DNA of 64,000 nucleotides from Burkholderiales bacterium (GCA_036262035.1 DATAJS010000013.1:372001-436000), one strand, 5' to 3'. Positions 1 to 8,791 are shown, numbered from the stretch's first letter. Notes: generated by a model not told the origin, from the sequence alone. Translations and numbers: made by a program.

Positions 1-88
1 AGGCCGGGTGCCGGCGCCGCAATCGATTCGCGCAAAGTCGGACCTCCGAAGTATAGTGAACGGCGCTGAAGCGCCCGTGGAGACGGTA

Positions 89-1057
89 ATGATAAGACTG
101 TCGTTCGCGTTTGCCTCGATGCTGGTCCTGGCTGTCAGCGGCCAGGCGTTTTCGCAAGCTTTTCCGAACAAGCCCGTCCGCATGCTCATCGGTCCGGGTG
201 CAGGCGGCCCGACCGACGTCATGGCGCGTACCTACGCGTCGAAGATGACCGAGCTGTGGGGCCAGCAGGTGGTGGTCGAAAACCGTCCCGGCGCCGGGAA
301 CACGCTGGCGCCCACGATCGCAGCCAAGTCGACGCCCGACGGCTATACGATCGTGTACTGCGGCATCTCGGACACCATCGCGCCGGCGCTCTACCGGAAG
401 CTCTCGTACGATCTTCTCAGGGATTTCGCGCCGATCTCGCTCATCGGCACGACGGCCAATATCCTCGTCGTGCATCCGTCGGTGCCTGCGAAATCGGTGC
501 AGGAATTCATCGCATACGCGCGCGCCAATGCCGGCAAGATCGATTACGGTTCCACCGGGGTGGGCATCTCCACGCACCTGTCGATGGAGCTCTTCAAGAC
601 GATGACCGGGGTGAACCTCGTGCATGTCCCGTACAAGGCCTTCGCGCTCGCCTTGCCGGACCTCCTGGCCGGCCGCATCACGGTCATGATGAACAACCTG
701 CCCGCCCAGGTCGATCCGATCAGGAGCGGCAAGCTGCGGGGGCTCGGCGTCACGACGTTGAAGCGCAGTCCGCGGCTGCCGGAGATCCCGACCATCGACG
801 AATCCGGAGTGCCGGGCTTCGAAGTCATGGTGTGGTACGGCGTCATGGCGCCGGCTGCCGTGCCGCGGCCCATACTCCAGAAGCTCCACGCGGACACCCT
901 GAAAGCGCTCGGCACGGCCGATCTGCGGCTCAAGCTGGAGCAGCAGGGCATCGACCCCGGATCGTCTGCGACCCGTGAAGAGTTTTCAGCGTTCGTGAAG
1001 TCCGAGACCCTCAAGTGGGCGAAGGTCGCGAGGGACGCGAACATCCCGTCGCAGTAA
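89..1057 (+). CDS. Bug/TctC-family periplasmic solute receptor
   Basis: Periplasmic substrate-binding protein of the Bug (TctC) family, which captures small carboxylates or related solutes, classically for tripartite tricarboxylate transporters. The 322-residue length is typical. The ATG at 89 is preferred over an upstream start at 8 because it follows GGAG at about 6 bases and directly opens a signal peptide ending near AFSQ. Family marks are PNKPVR after the signal, NRPGAGN, PDGYT and the VHVPYK segment. No membrane subunits (TctA/TctB) lie nearby. The ligand cannot be predicted. Confidence 0.9.
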   Translation: MIRLSFAFASMLVLAVSGQAFSQAFPNKPVRMLIGPGAGGPTDVMARTYASKMTELWGQQVVVENRPGAGNTLAPTIAAKSTPDGYTIVYCGISDTIAPALYRKLSYDLLRDFAPISLIGTTANILVVHPSVPAKSVQEFIAYARANAGKIDYGSTGVGISTHLSMELFKTMTGVNLVHVPYKAFALALPDLLAGRITVMMNNLPAQVDPIRSGKLRGLGVTTLKRSPRLPEIPTIDESGVPGFEVMVWYGVMAPAAVPRPILQKLHADTLKALGTADLRLKLEQQGIDPGSSATREEFSAFVKSETLKWAKVARDANIPSQ

Positions 1058-1086
1058 ACGTCATTGCGCAGCCGCCGCCTCGAGGA

Positions 1087-1704
1087 TCATGTCCACGCCG
1101 CGAGCACTTTCTTCACCGCCGGGCGCTCCGCCATGCGCCGGTGATGCTCGTGAATCCTGGGGAAGCGGGCGATGTCCACGCCGTCGCGCGTCAGCCACCC
1201 CGCCACGGTGAACAGGTAGGGATCGCAGATCGTGTAGGCGCTGCCCATCACCCACGGTCCCTCGACCATCTCGCTCTCCATCAGCGCGAAGCTTTCGCCG
1301 ACGTTCTTCGGCACCTTGCGCTTCATGTCCTCGAGCGAGGCCGGCTCGTCCGCCCAGCGGCCGCCACGCGTGAGATGCGCGTGGTTCACGTGCGCCGTGG
1401 AGCACAGATAGCTGTTGAAAGCCTGCACGCGCGCAAACGCGAACGGGTCGGCCAGAGGCGCCAGCGCCGCCTTCGGAAACACCTGCGCCACATAGGCGAG
1501 GATCGCCGGCGTTTCGGTCAGTATCCCCGAATCGGTGATCAACGCCGGTACCCGGCCCTTGGGATTGATCTTCAGGTACTCGGGCTTGCGCTGGTCGTTG
1601 CTGGCGAAATTCAGGCGCACCGCTTCGTAGTCGGCGCCCGCTTCTTCGAGCGCGATGTGCGACGCGAGCGCGCAGGAACCCACGGCATAGAAGAACTTGA
1701 GCAT
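1087..1704 (-). CDS. Glutathione S-transferase family protein
   Basis: Cytosolic 205-residue glutathione transferase with an N-terminal thioredoxin fold (about 1-77) and an all-helical C-terminal domain. The start resembles beta-class bacterial enzymes: FYAVGSCALASH places Ser10/Cys11 where the catalytic Cys10 region sits. ETPAI near residue 65 corresponds to the glutathione-binding Glu-Ser motif of the fold. GAGAGG precedes the ATG. It converges on the Bug gene ending at 1057 and follows the peptidase-like gene starting at 2672 by 26 bases, so the two may share a transcript. Substrate unknown. Confidence 0.9.
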   Translation of the reverse strand: MLKFFYAVGSCALASHIALEEAGADYEAVRLNFASNDQRKPEYLKINPKGRVPALITDSGILTETPAILAYVAQVFPKAALAPLADPFAFARVQAFNSYLCSTAHVNHAHLTRGGRWADEPASLEDMKRKVPKNVGESFALMESEMVEGPWVMGSAYTICDPYLFTVAGWLTRDGVDIARFPRIHEHHRRMAERPAVKKVLAAWT

Positions 1705-1730
1705 CGGTCATCCTCTCTTCAATGTGGCCA

Positions 1731-2672
1731 TCAGAACTCGGGCAGCGCCTTGATGTCCGGATCGCCGAGCCGGTCGAGGTACATGCGCTCGAGGATCTTG
1801 TAGTCCCGAAACGGGTTGAACTCGGGTTGCTTGATCTGCGCCACGAGCTTCGCAAGATCGTCGTGATCCAGGAAATGCTTGAGCACCATGATGAACTCCG
1901 GATCCGTCAGGAAGTGCTGGTAGATGCTCCCGGTACGGCCCTGCTCGCTCGGGTGGTCGGACACCCGTCCGGCCTGGTAGGTGAACAAGAGCGGCATGCC
2001 CTTCAGCGAGCGGTAGATGTTCTCCATCGTGTGGGCGAGGAATTCCTCGGTGTTGTACTCGTTGTTGGCCATCGGCCGCCGGTTGAACTTTCCGACGCCG
2101 TAGCGGTAAGCGTGTATGAATTCGTGGAATAGCGTGTCGTCCTGAAAATCGCGGTTCGGATCGAACCACACATACGCTTCCCCCTGGCCGACCGAATAAT
2201 CGAGCTGTTTGGTCCCGTAGTTGAGAGGGTAGGTCTGGGCGCAATAGCAGCCGCCGATGCGCGGCACGATCCAGACATCGGCTTTCAGGAGTCGAAACAG
2301 AGTCCTGCCGATCGACGTGGCGTGTATGCGCCTCAGGAGAAAACGGATCTCGGCGTCGAATCGGCGGGCGTCCACGCGCGACTCCGCGTCGCTGTCCGGA
2401 GTCAGCAGTCCGATGTTGTTGGCGAACTTCTGCAGCTCGTATTGGCCCTTCTTGTAGAACTCGCTCACCAGGGCCTGGTAACCCAGCTGGTTCTGCTTCG
2501 AGTAAACGACGTAGATCGGATAGGACTCGAATCGAAAGACCTTCCGCGCCTGCGGACCCTCGAGATTCACCGGTCCCGGCGGCGGCGCGGGGCTTCTCGG
2601 CAGCGTCCCGCCGGGCAGCACAGGCCCGAGAGATGTCGCAGTAGAGCCCGGAATTCTGTAAGCCGCCATCAT
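1731..2672 (-). CDS. Putative zinc metallopeptidase, M91 (NleD)-like
   Basis: A 313-residue protein with HEFIH at 183-187 followed by AYR, a gluzincin-like HExxH zinc motif. About 22 residues on, Glu209/Glu210 lead EEFLAHTMENIYRSLKG, resembling the EE...N.R helix of the M91 effector-protease family. That assignment is by eye. The first 35 residues are Pro/Gly-rich and there is no signal peptide or membrane segment, so it acts in the cytosol or is exported by a dedicated system. ACGGAGG precedes two consecutive ATGs (2672 and 2669); the second has better spacing. Function is otherwise unknown. Confidence 0.6.
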   Translation of the reverse strand: MMAAYRIPGSTATSLGPVLPGGTLPRSPAPPPGPVNLEGPQARKVFRFESYPIYVVYSKQNQLGYQALVSEFYKKGQYELQKFANNIGLLTPDSDAESRVDARRFDAEIRFLLRRIHATSIGRTLFRLLKADVWIVPRIGGCYCAQTYPLNYGTKQLDYSVGQGEAYVWFDPNRDFQDDTLFHEFIHAYRYGVGKFNRRPMANNEYNTEEFLAHTMENIYRSLKGMPLLFTYQAGRVSDHPSEQGRTGSIYQHFLTDPEFIMVLKHFLDHDDLAKLVAQIKQPEFNPFRDYKILERMYLDRLGDPDIKALPEF

Positions 2673-2803
2673 CGACCTCCGTCAACGCAATGAGGCACGA
2701 CCATCGCGCCAATCGAGCCGGGCTGTCAATACGATGGACCGCTCGCCTCGGCGGCGATACAGTCGCGTATAGAAAAAAGCGTGGTCAACGACTGGAGGAC
2801 CTC

Positions 2804-3577
2804 ATGACAGTCCGCAATGCACTCGAGACACCGTCGGTTCGCCAGCGGGTCGGCGAGGAAGAGTGGCAGGCCCGCGTCGAGCTCGCCGCCGCGTACCGGC
2901 TGGTCGCGCAGCACGGCTGGACCAACCTCGTGAACAATCACATCTCGCTGCGCGTCCCGGGCACCGAGGACCAGTTCCTCATCAATCCGTACGGGCTGCT
3001 GTACGAGCAGATCACCGCGTCGAGCCTGGTCAGGATCGACGTCGAAGGGAACATCCTCGACGACACGCCCTACAAGGTGAACCGCGCCGGCTTCGTCATC
3101 CACAGCGCGATCCACATGGCGCGCCCCGATCTGCACTGCGTCCTGCACACGCACACGGTGCCGGGCCAGGCCGTCTCGGCGCTCGATTGCGGCCTCCTGC
3201 CGCTCAATCAGGCCTCCATGCGGTTCTACAACCACATCGGCTATCACGACTTCGAAGGCATCGCGGACGACCTCGACGAGCGCGAGCGCATCGTCGCCGA
3301 CCTCGGCCCTCACCAGTGCCTGATCATGCGCAACCACGGGCTGCTGACCGCGGGCGCGAACTGCGGCGAGGCGTGGCACCTCATGTATCACCTCGTGCGT
3401 TCGTGCGAGACTCAGCTGCTCGTTCTCGGCACCGGCCAGCCTTACAGTACGCCGCCGCGCGAGATCTGCGAGAAAACCGCCGCACAATACTGGCGTCCGG
3501 GCCGGCGCTTCGGAGATCTCGACTGGCCGGCGCAGCTGAAGCTGCTGGACGAGACGAATCCTTCTTACCGCAATTAA
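2804..3577 (+). CDS. Class II aldolase/adducin family protein
   Basis: A 257-residue class II aldolase/adducin-fold enzyme, a zinc-dependent lyase or epimerase family acting on phosphorylated sugars or hydroxy-ketones. Visible marks are NNHISLR (44-50), the zinc-binding pair in HTHT (His115 and His117) and RNHGL with His178. The ATG at 2804 is chosen because ACTGGAGGACCTC precedes it; a longer frame from 2690 lacks such a site and would overlap the divergent promoter region. An amidohydrolase follows 18 bases downstream, so both are probably co-transcribed. Substrate not predictable. Confidence 0.9.
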   Translation: MTVRNALETPSVRQRVGEEEWQARVELAAAYRLVAQHGWTNLVNNHISLRVPGTEDQFLINPYGLLYEQITASSLVRIDVEGNILDDTPYKVNRAGFVIHSAIHMARPDLHCVLHTHTVPGQAVSALDCGLLPLNQASMRFYNHIGYHDFEGIADDLDERERIVADLGPHQCLIMRNHGLLTAGANCGEAWHLMYHLVRSCETQLLVLGTGQPYSTPPREICEKTAAQYWRPGRRFGDLDWPAQLKLLDETNPSYRN

Positions 3578-3595
3578 TCGGAGAGACACCCTTTC

Positions 3596-4453
3596 ATGCC
3601 GATCATCGATTCCCAGATTCACCCTTACGAACCCAACACGCCGAAGCGGCCGTGGGACAAGACGCCGAACTGGCCCGCCAGCGCGACCGCCGACGAGAAC
3701 GTCGCGGCGATGGACAAGCTCGGCATCGACGGCGCGATCCTGATCTCGTCGTTCTCGATGTATCGCTACGACGCGAGCTATGCACTGGAAGCGTACCGGG
3801 CGCATCCGGACCGCTTCGCAGTCGTGAAGCCGCTCGACGTCGACGATCCGGGCATCGCCGACGTGATCGCGGAGTGGAAGAAGACGCCGGGCACGGTCGG
3901 CGTTCGAATCCAGATCACCAAAGATCCGGGCCGCGACCGCGATCCGAACCATCCCGGCTTCGAGCGCATCGCGCGCGCGGCCGCGCGTCACGATTTTCCG
4001 GTGAACATCCTGTGCTGGGGCAACATCGACGCCGGCGCTTCGATCATCGATCGCTTTCCCGAGACCCGCTTCATCATCGATCACCTCGCGATCCTTCAGC
4101 CGCGCACGCCGCCCGCGCCGCCGAACGCGTGGGCCGATCTGCCGAAGGTGGTGGATCTCGCGAAACGGTCGAACGCCGTGATCAAGGTGAGCGGCGCGTG
4201 CACCCTGTCGCACGAGCCGTATCCGTACAACGACATCTGGGACCCGCTCGCGCGCATCTTCGACGCGTGGGGTTTCGACCGCTGCCTGTGGGGCACCGAC
4301 TGGACGCGCGCACACGCGGTCGTCGATTACGAGCAGGCCACCAGGCCCTTCTTCGAGACCGACCGCCTGAGCGACAGCGAGCGCGCGATGCTCATGGGCG
4401 GCGCCTGCGCCAAAGCGTATCGCTGGTCGCCGACCGGGAGAGCGGCCCGCTGA
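3596..4453 (+). CDS. Amidohydrolase-2 family metal-dependent hydrolase
   Basis: A 285-residue TIM-barrel protein of the amidohydrolase-2 (PF04909) group, which includes lactonases and decarboxylases such as ACMSD. The N-terminal metal motif is IDSQIH, with Gln replacing the first His of the usual HxH. IIDHL supplies the mid-barrel His and LWGTDW the late Asp. The same QIH variant occurs in the family member at 55961, so it is probably a subfamily trait. CGGAGAG precedes the ATG. It lies in one unit with the class II aldolase upstream. Confidence 0.88.
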   Translation: MPIIDSQIHPYEPNTPKRPWDKTPNWPASATADENVAAMDKLGIDGAILISSFSMYRYDASYALEAYRAHPDRFAVVKPLDVDDPGIADVIAEWKKTPGTVGVRIQITKDPGRDRDPNHPGFERIARAAARHDFPVNILCWGNIDAGASIIDRFPETRFIIDHLAILQPRTPPAPPNAWADLPKVVDLAKRSNAVIKVSGACTLSHEPYPYNDIWDPLARIFDAWGFDRCLWGTDWTRAHAVVDYEQATRPFFETDRLSDSERAMLMGGACAKAYRWSPTGRAAR

Positions 4454-4456
4454 AGA

Positions 4457-5440
4457 TCAGTGCGTCGGGATCTTCGCGTCCCTGATCACCTGCGCCCAGC
4501 GCGCGATCTCCTTGCGCATGAACGCGTCGAACTCCTGGCGGGTCGTCGGCGCGGGCGGCATTCCCAGCTCGGTCAGGCGGTGCTCGACTTCGGGCACGCG
4601 CATGGCCGCGTGCACATCGGCGTTCAGCCTGTCGAGCAACGCTTCGGGCACCCCGGCCGGCGCGCACACGCCGTACCAGGAATTGACCTCGAAGTCGGGC
4701 ACACCCGATTCGCGCATCGTCGGCACGTCCGGCAGCAGCGCCTGACGCTGTGCGCTCGCGACGGCCAGCGCGCGCAGGCGCCCACCCTGGATCGGACCGA
4801 TGACGAGCGGCATGTTGGTGATGTAGATCGGAAGCTCGCCGCCGATGACCTGCCCCATCGCCTGCGACGGGTTCACGAAAGGCACGTGCACGATCTCGAA
4901 CCTCAGCCGCTGCTTGAGCCATTCCATCGTCAGGTGCGGCGAGGTGCCGACCAGCCCGGCGGCATAGCTCAGCTTGCCCGGGTGGGCCTTCGCATACGCG
5001 ACCAGATCCCTGATCGACCTGAACGGCGTGGACGGGTGCACCATGATGATGTTGGGCGGCATCCCGATGCGCGTGATCGGCGCGAAATCCTTGTGCTCGT
5101 ACGGCAGCCGCGGCATCAGCGACAGGGAAATCGCGTTCGGCGCGATGTTGCAATGGAGCAGCGTGTACCCGTCCGGCGGCGCTTTCGCGACCATCGCCGC
5201 GCCGATCGTGCCCGAGGCGCCGCCGCGATTGTCGACGATGACCTGCTGCTTCCACATCTTCGACAGTTGGTCGGTGACCAGACGGCCGACCATGTCGTTG
5301 CCCGACCCGCCGGGGAACGGGACGACGTAACGGACAGGCTTGGTGGGGAAATTCTGCTGGGCGAGTACCGCGGCGGAGCACATCCACACTGCAACCGCGA
5401 TTGAGTACAGCGCTACCCGACTTGCCGTCACAGCACGCAT
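4457..5440 (-). CDS. Bug/TctC-family periplasmic solute receptor
   Basis: A 327-residue Bug-family receptor with a signal peptide ending near VLAQQ. It shows FPTKPVRYVVPFPGG, a VDNRGGASGTIG loop, PPDGYT, VHVPF and the C-terminal AQVIRDAKIP helix typical of the family. The ATG at 5440 is preferred to one 26 codons upstream because GAGGAGG lies just before it. The gene converges on the amidohydrolase ending at 4453 and is divergent from the enolase-superfamily gene at 5620. The 179-base divergent gap probably holds both promoters; I could not place them with confidence. Confidence 0.9.
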   Translation of the reverse strand: MRAVTASRVALYSIAVAVWMCSAAVLAQQNFPTKPVRYVVPFPGGSGNDMVGRLVTDQLSKMWKQQVIVDNRGGASGTIGAAMVAKAPPDGYTLLHCNIAPNAISLSLMPRLPYEHKDFAPITRIGMPPNIIMVHPSTPFRSIRDLVAYAKAHPGKLSYAAGLVGTSPHLTMEWLKQRLRFEIVHVPFVNPSQAMGQVIGGELPIYITNMPLVIGPIQGGRLRALAVASAQRQALLPDVPTMRESGVPDFEVNSWYGVCAPAGVPEALLDRLNADVHAAMRVPEVEHRLTELGMPPAPTTRQEFDAFMRKEIARWAQVIRDAKIPTH

Positions 5441-5619
5441 CACGCACCTCCTCGAAGAAAGGCAACGCTTTCGATGCAGAGCAGTGCGCCCGGCCGGGTT
5501 GTTTGAGCTTCTAGCCAAGCGCAGAGAAGCCTGGCCGTCGCCGCATTATGGACCGGGTTGCCAGTCGAGGGTGAAACAGTTTGAAATCGTTCACTCGATA
5601 ATCCGGAGGGAGCGGCGCC

Positions 5620-6702
5620 ATGGCGGGTAGCGACATCGACGTAGAGCTGTGGAATCTTCGCGTTCCGCTCGATCCGCCGGTCGTTTCACCCAAAGGCCCG
5701 ACGACCGAAACGTGCCTGCTGCTCGTTTTCGCCTCGGACAAGGAGGGCAAACGCGGCATCGGCTATTCGTCCTTCAGGGATGCGATGGAGATGAACGGCG
5801 CGACCGCGATCGCCCGGAAGCTCGCCGCCGAATCGGCGCCCGGCCTGGCCGGACTGCTCGACGTCGAGCGCCGGGAGGAGGCCACCTGCGAGAGCAGCGC
5901 GGCCAGCCGGCGTGCGGCCAGCGCGATCAGCCTGGCGGCGTGGGATCTCGCCGGCAAGCGCGCGGGCGTGCCCTGCGCCGATCTGTGGGGACGCCCCGCG
6001 GGCCGCGACAGCCTCGAGTGTTATGCGAGCGCGCTCTGGCTGGACAAATCGCCCGCGGAGTTGATCGCCGAAGCGAAGATGCACCGCCGCAACAACTATC
6101 GCTGCGTGAAGATGAGGGTCAGTCGCTCGCTGCCGGACAACCTCGAGCGCATCGCCGCCGTGCGCGCAGTGTATTCCGAGCCTCGAACCGTCGCGCTCGA
6201 AACGGGCTCCGAATGGACGGCGGCGATCGCCAACGAGTTTCTCGATGCGTGCCGCGACGAGCTCCTGTGGATCGAGGATCCCGAAGCGCACGACAAGATC
6301 CATCTCGTTCGTGACGACGCGGTCAATACCATCGCGGCCGGCGAGAAAGCGACGACCGCGCGCGAGCTCCACGATCTCTACACGCGCGGCCGGCTTCGCA
6401 AGCTGATCATCGACGTGCAGTACGTGGGCGGTCCGGTCCGCTGGCTCGAAGCCGCGAGGGCTCTGAACGCCCTCGGCGCAACGGTGGGCGCACACCGTTT
6501 CTCGCATTACTCGGTGCACATGCTGGCGAGCCTGCCTCGCAGCCTGCCCGTGGAGATGCTCGACTGGACCAATCCCGCGTTCCATCCGCTCGCAGGTCCG
6601 GACGCGTCCGGACGATTGCCGGTCGAGGGACCGGGTTTTCGCATCGAGCTCGATCAGGCCGTCATCGATCGCTATGGCTTGAAGGTGCCGCTGCAGGCAT
6701 GA
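5620..6702 (+). CDS. Enolase superfamily (mandelate racemase/MLE-like) enzyme
   Basis: A 360-residue enolase-superfamily protein that should abstract a proton alpha to a carboxylate. KMR at Lys164-Arg166 corresponds to the KxK/R catalytic strand. Putative Mg2+ ligands are Glu194 (in ETGSEW, where Asp is usual), Glu219 (WIED) and Glu242 (AAGEK). Asp265 and His292 or a nearby His could form the Asp-His dyad of the mandelate racemase group. CGGAGGGAG precedes the ATG. Its stop lies 44 bases before the CaiB gene, so the two are probably co-transcribed, suggesting a hydroxy-acid that is later CoA-activated. Confidence 0.87.
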   Translation: MAGSDIDVELWNLRVPLDPPVVSPKGPTTETCLLLVFASDKEGKRGIGYSSFRDAMEMNGATAIARKLAAESAPGLAGLLDVERREEATCESSAASRRAASAISLAAWDLAGKRAGVPCADLWGRPAGRDSLECYASALWLDKSPAELIAEAKMHRRNNYRCVKMRVSRSLPDNLERIAAVRAVYSEPRTVALETGSEWTAAIANEFLDACRDELLWIEDPEAHDKIHLVRDDAVNTIAAGEKATTARELHDLYTRGRLRKLIIDVQYVGGPVRWLEAARALNALGATVGAHRFSHYSVHMLASLPRSLPVEMLDWTNPAFHPLAGPDASGRLPVEGPGFRIELDQAVIDRYGLKVPLQA

Positions 6703-6746
6703 CACAGCGTCCTCACGTCGCACATTTCCCCCCCAGGAGAATTGCC

Positions 6747-7925
6747 ATGAGCCTGGCCCTCGCAGGACTTCGTGTCATCGATATGACGCACAACCAGGCG
6801 GGGCCCGCCTGCGCACAGATGCTTGGATTTCTGGGCGCTGACGTGATCAAGCTCGAGGAGCCGAAAGGCGGCGATGTCGCGCGGGCGCAGAACAACGACG
6901 AGCTGTTCTTCCTCGCGTTCAACTCCAACAAGCGCAGCCTGACGCTGAACCTCAAGAACGAAGAAGCCAAGGCGCATTTCAGGAAAATCGTCGAGCAGTC
7001 CGACGTGCTGATCGAGAACTTCGGGCCCGGCGCGCTGGACCGGCTGGGCCTCGGCTGGAAAGACCTGCAGAAGATCAATCCGCGCCTGATCTTCGCGACC
7101 ATCAAGGGCTTCGGTACCTACGGCCCTCACGCGCACATGAAGAGCTTCGAGCCGATCGCGCAGGCGATGGGCGGCGCCATGTGCGTCACCGGCTTCGCGG
7201 ACGGACCCCCGACCTACAACTGGCCTTCGATCGGCGACAGCGGCACCGGCATGCACATGGCCATCGCCATACTCGCTGCGATCAACCAGCGTCATGCGAC
7301 CGGACGCGGCCAGCACGTCGAGGTCTCGATGCAGGAAGCCGTGCTCAACCTGATCCGCGTCAGCCTGCGCGAGCACCAGCGCACCGGCGTCAACGCACGG
7401 ACCGGCAATCAACTGGGGAAGACGGTGCCGGGCACGACCTATCGTTGCGCGCCCGGCGGTCCCAACGACTGGGTCTATATCTACGCTCAGCCGCAGATGT
7501 GGCCCGCGGTGTGCAAAGTGCTGGGACAGCCCGAGCTCGAGCAAAACCCTCTGTTCAAAACGCCGGGCGACCGCTGGGAAAATCGCGCGGCGCTCGACGC
7601 CCTCGTCACCGAGTGGACCTCGACCCGCACCAAGCACGAGGTCATGAAGCTGATGGGCGACGCGGGCGTGCCGGCCGGCGCCTGTCAGGACACCGCCGAG
7701 GTCCTCGCCGACCCGCACCTGAAGGCGCGCGAGATGATCGTCGATCTCGACTATCCGCCGCGCGGCGCCTTCAAGACGGTGGGCTGCCCGCTGAAGCTCT
7801 CGGATTCGCCTGCCGGCATCACCCGTCCACCCATGCTCGGCGAGCACACCGAGAGCGTGCTCGGCGAGCTTTGTGGCGTATCGCCCGAGGACGTGAAGCG
7901 CATGAAGCACGAAGGCATCGTCTGA
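6747..7925 (+). CDS. CaiB/BaiF family (class III) CoA-transferase
   Basis: A 392-residue class III CoA-transferase that moves CoA between carboxylates through an aspartyl-CoA thioester. The nucleophile is Asp164 in SIGDSGTG. Other family marks are LRVIDMTHNQAGP at the start, ADVIKLE, the GFGTYGP loop and GRGQHVEVSMQEA. The ATG at 6747 follows CAGGAGA; an in-frame start at 6699 would overlap the enolase-superfamily gene and lacks a site. It forms a two-gene unit with that enzyme and is closed by a strong hairpin at 7933. Confidence 0.93.
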   Translation: MSLALAGLRVIDMTHNQAGPACAQMLGFLGADVIKLEEPKGGDVARAQNNDELFFLAFNSNKRSLTLNLKNEEAKAHFRKIVEQSDVLIENFGPGALDRLGLGWKDLQKINPRLIFATIKGFGTYGPHAHMKSFEPIAQAMGGAMCVTGFADGPPTYNWPSIGDSGTGMHMAIAILAAINQRHATGRGQHVEVSMQEAVLNLIRVSLREHQRTGVNARTGNQLGKTVPGTTYRCAPGGPNDWVYIYAQPQMWPAVCKVLGQPELEQNPLFKTPGDRWENRAALDALVTEWTSTRTKHEVMKLMGDAGVPAGACQDTAEVLADPHLKAREMIVDLDYPPRGAFKTVGCPLKLSDSPAGITRPPMLGEHTESVLGELCGVSPEDVKRMKHEGIV

Positions 7926-7932
7926 CGCGCCC

Positions 7933-7966
7933 GACGAAGGGAAGCGGCCCTTTGTCGATTATTTTT
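7933..7966 (+). terminator. Rho-independent terminator after CaiB gene
   Basis: A 9-bp stem pairs GACGAAGGG (7933-7941) with CCCTTTGTC (7948-7956), with one G-T pair and a 6-base loop. It is followed by a T-rich run at 7959-7966. It lies 7 bases after the CoA-transferase stop and separates that operon from the PEP-CTERM gene. Confidence 0.8.
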
Positions 7967-8031
7967 ACAGTTCGCGTCCCGCGGTTCAGCCAATTTTGGA
8001 GGAACTCTTTATACCCAGTGGTTTAGCAAGA

Positions 8032-8047
8032 TGGCATAAAGCATGCT
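8032..8047 (+). promoter_or_regulatory. Sigma-54 (-24/-12) promoter
   Basis: TGGCATAAAGCATGCT matches the sigma-54 consensus TGGCAYRNNNNTTGCW at every defined position except one T. The GG and GC doublets are separated by the required 10 bases. Transcription would start near 8058, leaving a short leader with GGAG before the ATG at 8077. PEP-CTERM genes in several Proteobacteria are known to depend on RpoN with the PrsK/PrsR two-component system, which fits. A 14-base perfect palindrome, TAAAGCATGCTTTA (8037-8050), overlaps the -12 element. Confidence 0.75.
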
Positions 8048-8076
8048 TTACGCACGCGCGATGACCGGAGAATTGC

Positions 8077-8739
8077 ATGAGACTGGCTGATCTGCGCGTA
8101 ACGGTGTTGCTTGGGGGCCTGATCCTTTCGGCGGGCGCGTGGGCTACCCCGATCATCGTTCCGGTCGGCGCCACTGCGGCAGTCACCTACGAGGGCCCGG
8201 TCAATTACGTTGCGATGTCCGGTCCGATCGGCGCCTTCGAGGGAACACTCGTCAGTAAGTCCCAGCTCGCGATGGACGCGGTGCTCAACGTGACGTACAC
8301 CTCCGGCGACTTCGACTTCGACGTTCCTTCCATTCCCAGGGGGTTCCGCTGGACCGAGACGATCACCAACAACACGGCATTCGCGTGGTCGGCGTACAGT
8401 CTGCAACTTGGCGCCAATGGCATCTTCTTCCAGGACAGTGGTTTTCCGGTGCCGACATTTGCGACGGTCAGTTCCGGCCCTACCGTAGCGTCGACCGCAG
8501 CGCCCGGGACGGTCACCCTCAGCCCGAACGCCAAACGCGTCGATCTCGTGTTTGCCTCGTCCATCGATCCCGGCGAAAGCTTCTCACTTCACATTCCGAT
8601 CTATCAGCTTGCCGCAGGTCCCGGTACGTTCGAACTGGCGGAAGCCGCAGTGCCCGAGCCCGGATCGCTCGCACTGCTCGGCGCGGCCCTGGGCGCGCTC
8701 GGGTTCGCCCGCCGACGTAAAGCTCGCATCGCGGACTAG
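8077..8739 (+). CDS. PEP-CTERM sorting domain protein
   Basis: A 220-residue exported protein with an N-terminal signal peptide (cleavage near AWA) and a C-terminal sorting signal starting at residue 192: VPEPGS, a hydrophobic helix, then the basic cluster ARRRK. Such proteins are processed by exosortase (EpsH/XrtA) and released or anchored with exopolysaccharide. The middle is a Ser/Thr/Gly-rich beta-type region with no recognised domain. The gene stands alone between two terminators and behind a sigma-54 promoter. No exosortase lies in this window. Confidence 0.92.
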   Translation: MRLADLRVTVLLGGLILSAGAWATPIIVPVGATAAVTYEGPVNYVAMSGPIGAFEGTLVSKSQLAMDAVLNVTYTSGDFDFDVPSIPRGFRWTETITNNTAFAWSAYSLQLGANGIFFQDSGFPVPTFATVSSGPTVASTAAPGTVTLSPNAKRVDLVFASSIDPGESFSLHIPIYQLAAGPGTFELAEAAVPEPGSLALLGAALGALGFARRRKARIAD

Positions 8740-8768
8740 CGTCCGCCCTGCGGCGCAACGGTCACGAG

Positions 8769-8791
8769 ACTCCGCTTCGGCGGGGTTTTTT
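8769..8791 (+). terminator. Rho-independent terminator after PEP-CTERM gene
   Basis: A 7-bp stem ACTCCGC / GCGGGGT closes on a stable TTCG tetraloop (8776-8779) and is followed directly by six Ts (8786-8791). It starts 29 bases after the PEP-CTERM stop. The remaining bases up to the next gene at 8946 show no other structure I can support. Confidence 0.85.

Noticed and set aside
3596-3640. Gln replacing the first metal His in two amidohydrolases
   Set aside because: Present in both the 3596 and 55961 proteins, so it is more likely a subfamily trait than a defect.
5441-5619. TTGAAA/GATAAT pair in the divergent gap
   Set aside because: The spacing is only about 10 bases, so it is not a plausible sigma-70 promoter.
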